Positions 41,914 through 52,330 of a stretch of 64,000 bases of DNA are shown piece after piece; position 1 is the first letter of the stretch; the number at the start of each line of letters is the position of its first letter. Both the position numbers and the translations under genes were made by a program. Source of the DNA: Diatrype stigma (Eukaryota > Ascomycota > Sordariomycetes > Xylariales > Diatrypaceae). The notes under the pieces were generated by a model. The model was not told the DNA's origin, searched no databases, and saw only the letters and a list, made by a program, of their open reading frames with translations. The DNA is taken from the NCBI GenBank assembly GCA_022225965.2, contig JAKJXP020000070.1, positions 1-64,000 of the forward strand. Reading direction: 5' to 3'.

Positions 41914-43487
41914 TTAACCACGACCGGCCTCCAGGCTCGGGCCCCCGGCGTACGCACTAATCTTATCCTCGGGACCGCCGGCGGAGGTCGAGTACTTGTG
42001 GAGGTTGGCGGAGTCGTGGTGCGGGCCGTCGCCGCCGGTGCCGGTGGTCGAGCTGGTCAGGGGGCGGCCGCCGCTCTTGGCCATGACGAGGGCGGCGTCC
42101 TGGATAGGGGCGTCGCCGGCGCCGTCCTGGCCGGGGCTGACCGTCTGGTAGTCCGCGAACTTGAGGAGCTGGTAGAAGCCCGTGGCGAGGAGCGCGCCCA
42201 GGATGGGTCCCAGCCAGTAGATCCAGTGGTAGCTGTCGAAGTGGCCCGTGACGACCGCGGGCCCGAACGACCGCGCGGGGTTGAGGCTGCCGCCCGTGTA
42301 GTAGACTCCCCTGTAGGCGCGAGTTGTATTAGTATACATATCCACCGACAGCAAAAGCTCATGTCAAGGGAGGACTGAAGATGAAGATATGAGTCTATAT
42401 ACGAGACAAAGGGAACTTACATGAGCTCCGCAATGAAGAGAGACAAGCCGATGCCGATAGGGGCGATAAAGGTGCCGCGGTGCTTCTCGCCGGCCAGCAT
42501 GAAGATGGTGATGACGAGCTGGGCGGTGAGGAAGACCTCGATGAAGAAGCCCTGGGCGACGGAGGCGCCGCCGCCGAGGGAGGTGGAGACGCGGAGGGGG
42601 CCGGGGGTGAGGCCGTCGACGACGGCGGCGGCGGCGATGCCGGCGAGCAGCTGGGCGGGCACGACGAGCAGGAAGCGGAGCCAGTCGGCGGCGCCCGACA
42701 CCACCATGGCGACGGCGACGGCCGGGTTCAGCATGGCGCCGCTGACGCGGAAGAAGACCCAGGCGTTGACGGCCAGGCTGAGGCCGAAGGCCAGGCTGAT
42801 GTACAGCAGCCGCGCGGGCGCGTCGCTGTCGGGGAACGTGTTGGCCACGTTGGTCCCGCCGAACGCGAACAGCAGGAACAGGAACGTCCCGACGAATTCG
42901 CCCGCCGTGGCCACGAGGTCTGTGGAATCGCCGAACACATCATCGTTAGCCAGATGTACCCTAACTGGCTATACGCCGCCCGGTTCTTTTCTTTGCTTCA
43001 CGTTTTTTTGGGGGGGGGGGGGGAGGGGGGTAGGTAGGCAGGCAGGTAGGTAGTTATTCGATACCATGGAGCACGAGCCCATGTATGAACAGCTGGAGGA
43101 GAGGGAGGATAAGGAAGATGCAAGCCCCCGCTTTGCTTTGCTTGCGGGAGGGAGCACAGTTGATAGAAAAGGTGGAGCTGGTGTGAAACGTACTATAAAA
43201 GGGGTTCAGTTAGCTCGGTTGTTCGGCAGACGACTGGCTGGATATGGAGACGGAGAATATTTTTTTCTTTAATAGCATTGGGGTGGAGTTCTTGGTAATA
43301 TGGGATGGGGTGGAGTATATCAGGCAAGGTTACGGCGCGGACGGACTTACCGGTTCTTGAGGTTAAGAGAAAGCATGTTGAGGAGCTTGGGATGTTGGTA
43401 ATTATGGTTGAGGTTCTCCGAGAGCAAGTTCTGCGCGCTGTTGTTAGGCTGCTGGATGTCTGCGTTGGCTACGGTGGCTTCTTCCAT
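41914..43487 (-). CDS. Aquaporin / major intrinsic protein
   Basis: Three exons on the minus strand, 43487-43351, 42960-42421 and 42310-41914 (357 aa). Exon 1 begins at ATG 43487 and encodes a polar cytoplasmic N-terminus ([20 protein letters not shown]). Exon 2 starts at 42960, giving [20 protein letters not shown], and supplies the first membrane helices and the first NPA box ([16 protein letters not shown] at about 124-126). Exon 3 completes [18 protein letters not shown], with the second NPA at about 236-238 followed by the Arg of the selectivity filter. A hydrophilic C-terminal tail of about 85 residues, Gly/Ser-rich, follows the last helix ([20 protein letters not shown]). The protein is a membrane channel for water and perhaps small solutes; the exact class is not decided. 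Intron 1 contains a long C tract on the coding strand (43010-43030). Confidence 0.92.
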
Positions 43488-45844
43488 CCCGGAGGGTTTG
43501 TTCTCACCGTACTAGATAAAGGTCGTGATGTCGTTATACGTGAATATAGGCTCTAGGCTCAGAAAAAAGGAGTGACTGGCATGGGCATATATAGAAGGTA
43601 TAATACTAAAATTAGGTCAAGGACAGTAGAGAAGTCTCAGGTGGTATAGGTGGTGTAAGTTAAGTGTGTGGTATCATGGAAGATGTGTGGTGAGAATATA
43701 CATGGACAAAGAAGAGAGAGTCCCGAAGTCTTTGTGTTGAAAGATCATGAACTTGGGTGTCCGGACTCGAGAATGGGAAGCCACGGCATGCTCTTGAACG
43801 GAATGCCTCCTTCTCTTGTCATTGACTCGGCAGGCGGGCATATGGATATATATACTCAGAAGGCCTGGCACCGGGCAGGAGCTAACTAGGACATATATCG
43901 TGAAGTCTACATCCAACAAGGCCTGCCTATATGGCGGCGAGGGGTGGCGTGCTATAGCCAACGCCGTACCTACCTACTGCATAACCACATAGCACCTATT
44001 TGCCTACCTTCCTCCCTACATAGTACCTACAGTACCTAGGTACTCAGAGGTAAGTTCAGCCATCGCTTAGCTAGATCTCCTGTCGTTTCATGCTAACGCA
44101 ACATCTGATCTGATATTTAGAGTTAGATATAGCGAACCCGAATAAGGTGGCTGTGAGCTAGCTGCCAAAAACTCTGCTCAACTATTGGAACATCGCTGAC
44201 AGCCACCTGCCTAAGGGCAATGCGGCATGGTCGTCATCGTAGTCGTCGTGCTAGGGCGTCTAAGCGGCTGGAGGAGCCAGGGGAGGCAGTCGGCTCTAAC
44301 CCGTGTAGAAATGCCACCCGGTTATCTGGGACTAGCGATGGTGGAGGTCAGGTGTTCCAGGTGTTCGCATGCTGAATGCACGTTAGCGGGTTGCGATGCA
44401 GAAGTCCGTGCCAGGATCCCGAGGGTCTGGATTCATAGGAACTGGTAGCGTAGCCGGTCTCGATCCACAGCGAATCCGGCCGGGGGTACGTAGTATAGCT
44501 GTAATTATAATTCTAAGTGGCACATGGCTAATACCGGGGGCTCGGTCGGAATGAATCGAGCGCACCGAATGGCTGAGTAGGTGCCTACATAGTAGATAAC
44601 AAGCCAGCATATCGTGTCGTCACGGCGGCTTCCGAGTCGTGAGCGACGCTATATAGTCGTCAGATTGTACGTAGTTGTGCAGCAGCCTTCGACAATAGAG
44701 TTCAGCTATGATCTATCGAACAGTCATGACAGCAGGAATTACGCACCGCACGAAGACGGGCTTCTTGTGACTTTCCATCTTGACATACTTCCAGCTATAT
44801 GTAGCTAGGTACGTCTAATCAGGGTCAACATCGCAATCCAGCAACATCAATGGCATTGTGGCCACTTCCGGATTACGTACTTATTAGCAGAGAATCGCAT
44901 GCAACGCCGACAGAGCACACGAGGTCCGAGGCAGGTTGTAATTGCTGAATGCACCTAGATGGAGCTCTAGATGCAGGAACCGATCCTACTACCCACTAGC
45001 CACCACCTAGCACCCCCTGACAAACCCAGTCTGCCCGTATACTAGGGATATACTGGGTACTACCGGTACGACCACCTACTTAAGCATGCATGCAGGTCAC
45101 TTTCCGTGTAATACCGGAAGTGTCTTCCCCAAATCCCGTACTGCTCACTATAAAGTTAGTCCCCTCAGTCATCATTTTCTTCACCCTAACCCGGCATGGC
45201 ACACATGGCACGCGTTGTGCAGCGGAGAATTTTTGTGCGGACGGGCGAGGTCCAGACCAACGGATGGAGACGGGCGCAGGGGATATAGCTTAGGTAGGCC
45301 TCTTTCAGGGAAAACCAGCTACACCAGAAACGGGTAGGACGTTGCGCAGCCATGTGTTGCGCCGATGGAGCTGAACACCAATCCCGAGCTAAACATGGAT
45401 CCTGAGCACGCGAGCTGAAGAGGCTCAAAGAGGGGCAGGCAGGGCGCGGCATGATTCCGATAAGACCATGGGAGAAGTTAAATGAAGCATCAATCGAGAT
45501 TTCATATTCGCATGTTCTATAGTAGAACACGAGATATCGTATCGGCATCCGACAACCGGAACAGTTCCTCCTTTGGCGGTATATGTGGATGAAAGCATGA
45601 GTTATATATTTTCTACTGGTTCGAAACTGCGTAGATAGGTATCAATTAAGCAGGGAATTGCACTTCAACGACGCCCAAACTCCGTCCATGACTTATATAC
45701 CTATGGTTTAATACACCCAAAAAGGCTTATCGAAGTGCCCCATGGCCAAGTAGCTACCCAGCTTAGCGGGCTGGGCAATGTTAGCCGAGGCTCCTTATCC
45801 TGTATATATATACTTCGTACAGTCGACGCCGTGTGCCGACATTT
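43488..45844. other. Intergenic region
   Basis: The left end is the aquaporin promoter, with a TATATATG stretch (coding strand) at about 43585-43593, some 100 bp upstream of the ATG. CCTAGGTA-type repeats lie at about 43969-44042. No gene is supported among the scattered short frames. Confidence 0.5.
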
Positions 45845-47776
45845 TCAGAGCTCGTCCAAGCTTGGACGTTCGAACCTCCATGTCCGAGGAGAAACCGGCA
45901 GCCCGATGTAATATTGCCAGAGCCGGCTCAACTCGGTAAGGATGATGTGATAGCTGTGGTTGTTGTTAGCCGCTAAACACAAAACACGACCCAAACTTGC
46001 ATGTGCTTTGGAAACTCACATTGTCTTGGGGAAGCTCATCCAACTCCTGAGCACGACTCTGACAGCCTTGCTTATAAGAGTGATCTCCAAATCGAGCATC
46101 TCGCCGAGAGTTTCTGGCTTTTTTCGGGGCTGCTTCCGAGGTGGTAAATCTGCCTCCACCTCCTCCCAGTCGGACTCGATACCATTTTCCTCTACGCCCG
46201 TCTTTGCTGCGTCTTCATCTGATGAACTTGGTAGTTGGCCTTGGGCATGCTCCTTCGCTCTTTCGCGGATCAATTCCGCATGGTGATTTTCGTCGGCCTC
46301 GACCAGCTCCCTGAATTTCCGGAGAGCTTCCATAGAGCTACTCAGTCTGGCATACAGGTTGAAAAGAGCCACTAATTCCGTGCGCTTCAAGTCCGGCACC
46401 TCGAGGCTGTTGTTGTCCAGTTCAAATAGTATCTTCAACGCCGTGCCATAACCGGCAGTCTGAAGCTTGCCCCAAAGTCGGCACTTATCGCAGCCAACGC
46501 AGTCCATGATCCGACTCACATTCCGGAACCTGTTCCTGAAATCTTCCTTCAGAGACGGGCCCTCGCCGTTCTTGAACATGAGGCTCTCGTCGAGAGTTTG
46601 AGGCACTGAAGCCGCTCCTTGCGTCACCGCGAGGACCTTGGCCTTCGTAGCGGCATCTTGATCTAGATCGCCAGTACAGAAGGTGTATGCCTGTAGGTGA
46701 TCGCCAAGTTTTGCAATAGCACGAGTAACTAGAGCGTAGTTGAAGTACAGGTTGGAGATACGCTCAGGGTGAGTGTGCAACCGGCTCATATAACATTGGA
46801 CGTTCGGTTGCCATTCACCAGTGGTCTGGTTCAAGAAGTCCCAGCAAAGATGCGAGCTGATACTCGCATGCATGCCGGATACCACACGGTAGAAGACGCG
46901 CTTTTCGAGACATTCCTCGTTCTCCATACCAGTCTGGGTGAACAAAGTAGCGGGGTCCTGTTGATGTTGCTGGAGCAGCTGTTGTCGCTCTGCACCTTTC
47001 AGGACGGCACGGAAATCCTGCTCTGCGGGATTTCCGACCGGCGACTGAGCGCCGAGGGCTGCCGAATGTGGAAAGGAGGACTTTTGAAAGCAATTCTCCC
47101 GGTAGATGGCATCCCAGACCATCTTGGCCGATTCGCCAGCGTAGCCAGTAAAGCGCTCGGGGTTGTGGACCAAACTGACGTAGTCGCCTTTCGTGCTCGC
47201 GCTTTCGTCGTCAGGCACACAGTAGTCCCGTTCGTCGCATTCATCATCGTACTCGACCACACAGCTCTCCCCGACGTCCTCTCCCAACAGGCCTTGCAAG
47301 GGCCGTTTCGGTCGCTCCTTTTGTAGTTTCCTTCCGGGGTGTTTCGCCTTAGGCCCTTCTAGTTTCCCGAGCTCACTCGCCCTCCAGACCTTGGGTATCT
47401 CGTCTTCATTGTCCAATGTTTCGACGGCGCAGGCACTGTTGCCACACATGCCATTCTCGTCATCCCAGAAGGGGCATTTTTTATGGAAAAGGTTAAGGCG
47501 GTAGTAGGCGAAGAAATCGGTGTTTTGCGTCACGTCGTCGACGGCAGGTTTGAGCTTGCGGTTGAGTTTTTCTAGGGTTGCGTATGAAGCACATGCATCA
47601 GAGACGATGGCTTTAGGCGAGATCTGGTAGGGTAGGGCGTTAGAAAAGGCGGAGAGGTCTTGCGACTGCAGTGGCGTCTCCAGAGACGTTTCTGCCAAGC
47701 ACGTGGCGGCAAGGAACAGGAAGAAGGGAAAAGCAAAGGACGACATGATGATCAAGGAATGCATCGAGAGTGACAT
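45845..47776 (-). CDS. ERO1: Endoplasmic reticulum oxidoreductin ERO1
   Basis: The flavoenzyme that oxidises protein disulfide isomerase in the ER lumen, passing electrons to O2. Two exons, 47776-46020 and 45953-45845 (621 aa). The start used is the first ATG in frame; the frame is also open from a TTG at 47785. A signal peptide is visible (MSSFAFPFFLFLAATCLAE, within the first 30 residues). Conserved features are KCPFWDDENGMCG (shuttle Cys pair region), CAVETLDNEDEIPKVW, GYAGESAKMVWDAIYRENCF and CVGCDKCRLWGKLQ, which carries the active-site CxxC, with YGTALKILFE after it. The second exon, easily missed because exon 1 runs to a TGA, encodes IYHIILTELSRLWQYYIGLP and ends FERPSLDEL, matching the C-terminal helix region of filamentous-fungal ERO1. 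Membrane association through the tail is inferred. Confidence 0.94.
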
Positions 47777-49903
47777 ACTGCGCAAGCGTCATCCTGAGCG
47801 CTGCTGCTCTCACAATGCACAGAACTTCCCCAGAGGCCAAATAGCGACAAGTAGAAGAGCTTCGCAGCAGCTTTCATAACGACGAGGAGCCGGCAGGCGG
47901 TGGATTAGTTGTTGAGGTATGGTACAGGGAACGTAAGGTGTTAAGGTGGTAGCCAAGAAATGGATCAATAGGCAAAGTGACTCGTGGCCTTTCTGGGGGG
48001 TCCAGGCCGCTTAGGGATCAATATAGTTACAAAGAGCTAATAAATGGAGGTGACGGGATGGGGATATTGGGAAAGGAAGGTCATATGAGGGTGATCAATG
48101 TTCTTTCTGCGCTTTCTGCGCTTTCTGCGGAGACGATCCCGGCTGGCTGGCTAAATGCCACCTAATATGTAACCTCGAGTATCGAGTATATCGGTGTATA
48201 TCCAGTATATGCCGGCCTATATGGACGGTGTATGGTGGTTTAGGTAGGTACTGCGCTGGTAGGAAGGATCAAAAATGATATAATCAGGATTCAATCTAAT
48301 AATAGTTCAAGTTAGATCTACGCTATATATGTAGGTTAGTGGTTAGTTATCTTATCAGGCCGGTCAGGACGGGCAGGTAGCGGGTACAGGTGGTAGCAGG
48401 AACAGGTAACAGGTAACAGGTAGCAGGTAGCAGGTAGCAGGTAACAAATGCTGGTATTGTACATACATTTTGCGCATCAAGTGCTACTTGAAACGTTGGG
48501 CGTGTGATGTGGAAACTGCCAGCTAAACTAGGTAGGTTTGTGATGTTGAGGAAAGTACGGAACGAAGCTTAACTTTGTTGTGTGCTGAAGTCATATAAAG
48601 TATATAAAGAAACTACAGACTACTACCTATGCAAGTTCTTTGATCGTTGTTCAAAGAGATAAGAGCATTTATATACTACCTAGGTAGGTAGGAATGGACC
48701 ATATGAGAGTAACGTCATAGTCGAGAGTTTCATTTCAAGAGGAAACGTGTCCAGACTGCAGCTGTTCAGTATACTTATACATAAACTTTACGTCGAATGG
48801 CCCCATCATCGTTCGAGAGTTACGAGGAGATCTCGGCCAGGCAAATTGCCATTGGGTGTAATGGTCGGTTGCTAGTCTAACTACCTCGTGTCTCTTCATC
48901 CCCTTATTCCGCCGTCTCATAACATATCAAACTTCATGTCTTGGTCGTGTTGAACCTACATTTATAAGTACCCGCCGGCAAGAATGGGATGGAATCGAAG
49001 GTTGCGGGTGGCTACGAAGTACCCGTATGCAAGATGGATGCATCCGACCTTGGAGCGATCGTCCAGGCTGCCAGGGACATTGAGCGGCGCTGCGGCAGAC
49101 GCCGAGATCCACCTACCGTGATGTAACCCATCACCCTATGTAAGCAGTGCCAAGCAAGACCACCTGCACTTGCTGCACTTACATACAACATATATGAATA
49201 CAACTTGTAATGGAAGAATGCAGAATTGTACCAACGACGCAAGCCATTGATTACATACACACACTGTAGCTATGAGTTTGAGACTACAGCTGGTGACGAA
49301 TAAGATCACAAGGTATAATCACCATTTGGTAGGTGGGACGCGCCAGGTTATCTATTCCTTTATCCATTTCCCCTATGGCATTTCACTCAATAGACCTAAG
49401 GTCGTTGACCACATACTACCAGATGGAGAATGCCCTAGGCATAGCCATCATGTGAGTGGGAGGTTGTCATACTGAAGCCCCTCTAGGCGGCAGAAACATC
49501 CGCGTTCTGCAGCCATTACATTACCGAGAATCCCGTATATCCCCTAAATCCAGACGCAAACAATCGTGGTATTCATCTTCCACGCTCTGAGGCCATCCCT
49601 GCAAACATCGCGAGGTGCTGGAGTTCCCTCGATGCAGTGCTGGTCAGCTAGGACGAAGACGAAGTTCGAGCCAGCCGAGGTAGCAAGCCAAGATCGTGAG
49701 AGGAAAGTCGTCTGATTAGGAGTACGGCCATAAATCGTATCAAAAAGCATAATACCCATACAAGATGCCCTTATCGCTATGCAGTTGATCAAGGTAGTGG
49801 AGTAGCAACGTCGGGATATACAGTCCTTGCGTGAGTACTGTTATCCAGTCGGTCGAAGCCGTCGTGTCGTCTAGTGTTTGTCTAGCGCGTTCTACGCGAT
49901 GGT
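47777..49903. other. Intergenic region
   Basis: It includes the ERO1 promoter, an AGGTAAC/AGGTAGC 7-bp repeat at about 48404-48445 and a CCTAGGTAGGTAGG stretch near 48679-48692. Small frames on both strands lack motifs. No gene is supported. Confidence 0.5.
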
Positions 49904-50478
49904 TCATTGAGGAGGTTGGTAGTTGAGAGGGCGCCTTGCAAGCGAAGCAGTCAGTACTTTCTGCCCAGGTGTAGTGGCTATCCAGGATCCGACTTACTTG
50001 AAGAGTAGAATGTGTGGCTCGGGTTCGTGCACCTCATAATGCTCCCATCCCAAGCTCTATTCGATCGGTTTGTATCAGTACCGTATTTCCACGTGTTTTA
50101 CACATATGGCGGGGTAGAAAACATACTTGCGTGATTCCCAATGCGCGCCACTCATCCTCCCACAAGAGCTTCAGCGTGCCCTTCGAGGGATCATGGTAGT
50201 CCTTGGGAATGGCCTTCAACATGGCCTTGGGAAGCTGCACATGTCGGTATTCGTATTCGCTGTCCGAGTAGCTAATATGAGCATAGTTAGCGGCTAGTCT
50301 TATGCGAACTGGCGAACGAAGAAATCAGGACCACCAGAGACCGTCAAGAGACCACCAGGAAGACATACCGAGCAGAGTAGTGGATAGACTCGATGAACTC
50401 CTCTAAACGCGCGCGCTCATTCTCACTGAGAGGCCGTGGCACCTTATTGCGACGACTTGTATCGATATCCATAGGCAT
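49904..50478 (-). CDS. CKS1: Cyclin-dependent kinase regulatory subunit CKS1
   Basis: A small adaptor that binds CDK1 and phosphorylated substrates in cell-cycle control. Four short exons on the minus strand: 50478-50369, 50271-50127, 50056-49998 and 49934-49904 (114 aa). The start is the ATG of [20 protein letters not shown]; a second ATG two codons on is equally possible. Splicing yields the family core: [60 protein letters not shown] and the end PLNYQPPQ. The hinge [10 protein letters not shown] and the phosphate-binding residues in the core are intact, and the length is normal for filamentous fungi. No single exon is long enough to stand out alone. The gene is head-to-head with the RSC4-like gene across about 1.85 kb. 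Confidence 0.95.
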
Positions 50479-52330
50479 CGTGATCTAGTAGAGGCAGTAT
50501 CGCCTGGTGAGGACTGAAACGATGATCGATAGCTCGAGGCGTGGACCGGAGGATCCTATTCTTGCGAGGGCTAGACTGCCTAGTGAAGTAAGGGGTGCTG
50601 CGAGGGACGATTGAGAGTCAGAGGGAGCGGAAGACTAATGGTCGCGTGGGGAGTGTGAGGTGAGAGTCGAAGCTCCACCGCGGGAGTAAGGTTAGCTGGA
50701 CGCGAATTTGGCGGGCAAAGGAATGGAATCCAGAAGATTATGCAGGCTGTCTGAAGACTGGCTGGTAGACGGGCGCGTAGTGGCTTGGGGTTATGATTCC
50801 GACAGGAGTATTAGCTGGAGGAAGTTGTCGCAAGTCACTTAGTGGTTGAAGGAAGGAAAGTCGCGTCGGCCAATTGTCCAAGAGCCAGGTTACTAGTAGG
50901 TAAGGTTTAAGGCCTTAAGGTTGCCCGCCTTCCAATGTCAACATTGGCCTAAGTAAAATATTCCTTTCCGCCCGAAGCCGCAATTTAGAGGGGAAAACAA
51001 AACAAGCCACAACCTTATGCTGGCCCCACCAACAACCCGCATTCTAGACTTTAGGTAAGTGCAGCTACCTGTATGTACCTACATGAGGCAGTTACGTAGG
51101 AATTGGCACATTTGTCTTCTGCAGTTGACGGTGAGGGCTGCAAGGCCAGCAGCAGTTGACTGTGTAATTCAGGGAGAGCACGAGCCACGTGCTTGCATCT
51201 TCTGCAACCGCGTACTTACCTACAGGTAGTTACCTACCTACCTGTACGTACATGTATATATGTCCTTATGTATGTACATACATACATACATAGTACTCCG
51301 TACTTACCTACCTAGGTACGTAGTATGCCCGTTGCCCGTCTCCACAAAAGCAGTCACTGAGTCAGCAATGGTTCTGAGGCTGAAACGCAAATGATAGCAC
51401 CAGAAGCGCGACATTGGACCAGGCTGATTGGTGCTGGTAAGCGCGTTAGAGGCAGCAAGCCCCAAACACTTAACACCAAACCAACGTGCCCTGTCGCCTG
51501 CAGCCATTCCGCAATTCCCCAAGGCATGCAATCTGGCACTGAACTCCTGCACTGAACTCCTGCATTGCACCACTCGCCAACAAACAGTACCTACTTGCCT
51601 AATCGTATCATCATCACCTCCCTGCCTCTTCAAGAACTCTGCAGTGTTTACCCTCCTGATAACGGCTGCACTAAGTCCAGTAGCCTAACTAAGTACTTGC
51701 CTAGGTAACCAAACAAATCTGCCTCAACTGAACAACCGACATTGTTCTGAGTCTACCACCTACATGTAGGTAGCAGTTGAGCTGCAGGATACATACCTAC
51801 CTACCTACTACCTAGGCACTACACAGTAGGGTGCAGGTGCTGGTGCAGGCTGAAACCCTGAATCCCTCCATCCAGCAAGTGACCAATCATCAATCATTCG
51901 TTCGCTCGCGTACACAGTAGCTCCGTGGTCAAGCTCAACCTTCAACATTGAAGTTCGCGCACCCGCTTCCCGGTCATTACCCATAACGACCTCGGAATAT
52001 CCAACCAACAACCTCCCACCAGCCCACTTCTAACTCAATTCGACGACTACCTGCTCCGTACCTAGCTACTGATTGTCGTCACGCATCACCCGCCGCGCAT
52101 CGCATCGCATCGCATCGCATTCGCATCCGCATCGCATCGCATCGCATATCGTCGCATGCAATCCCCCCCCTCCCCAGCTACATCTCGGCCCCATCATAGC
52201 CAGCACTCATACCCAGGACTCAACTATCCCATCTCCGTGCGTGCGTCTTTTGCATCGAGGCAATTATTTGTAGACTACCGAACCGACTCCAGCTGTGGAT
52301 GCGCATCGAATCAGCTTCCGCTCAGGCACG
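50479..52330. other. Divergent intergenic region between CKS1 and the RSC4-like gene
   Basis: It carries both promoters. ACCTACCT/CCTAGGTA clusters lie at about 51221-51318 and 51694-51816, with short GTATGTACATACATAC runs. Near the right end is a GCATC repeat. Small frames are not supported as genes. Confidence 0.5.
52097..52148 (+). repeat. Pentanucleotide GCATC repeat
   Basis: About nine copies of GCATC, with small interruptions, lie in the presumed 5' leader or promoter of the bromodomain gene. Confidence 0.85.

Noticed and set aside
42421..43053. Plus-strand frames over the aquaporin
   Set aside because: Antisense of a clear MIP gene with both NPA boxes.
46769..47326. Plus-strand 185-codon frame
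   Set aside because: Antisense of ERO1 exon 1, with no motif.
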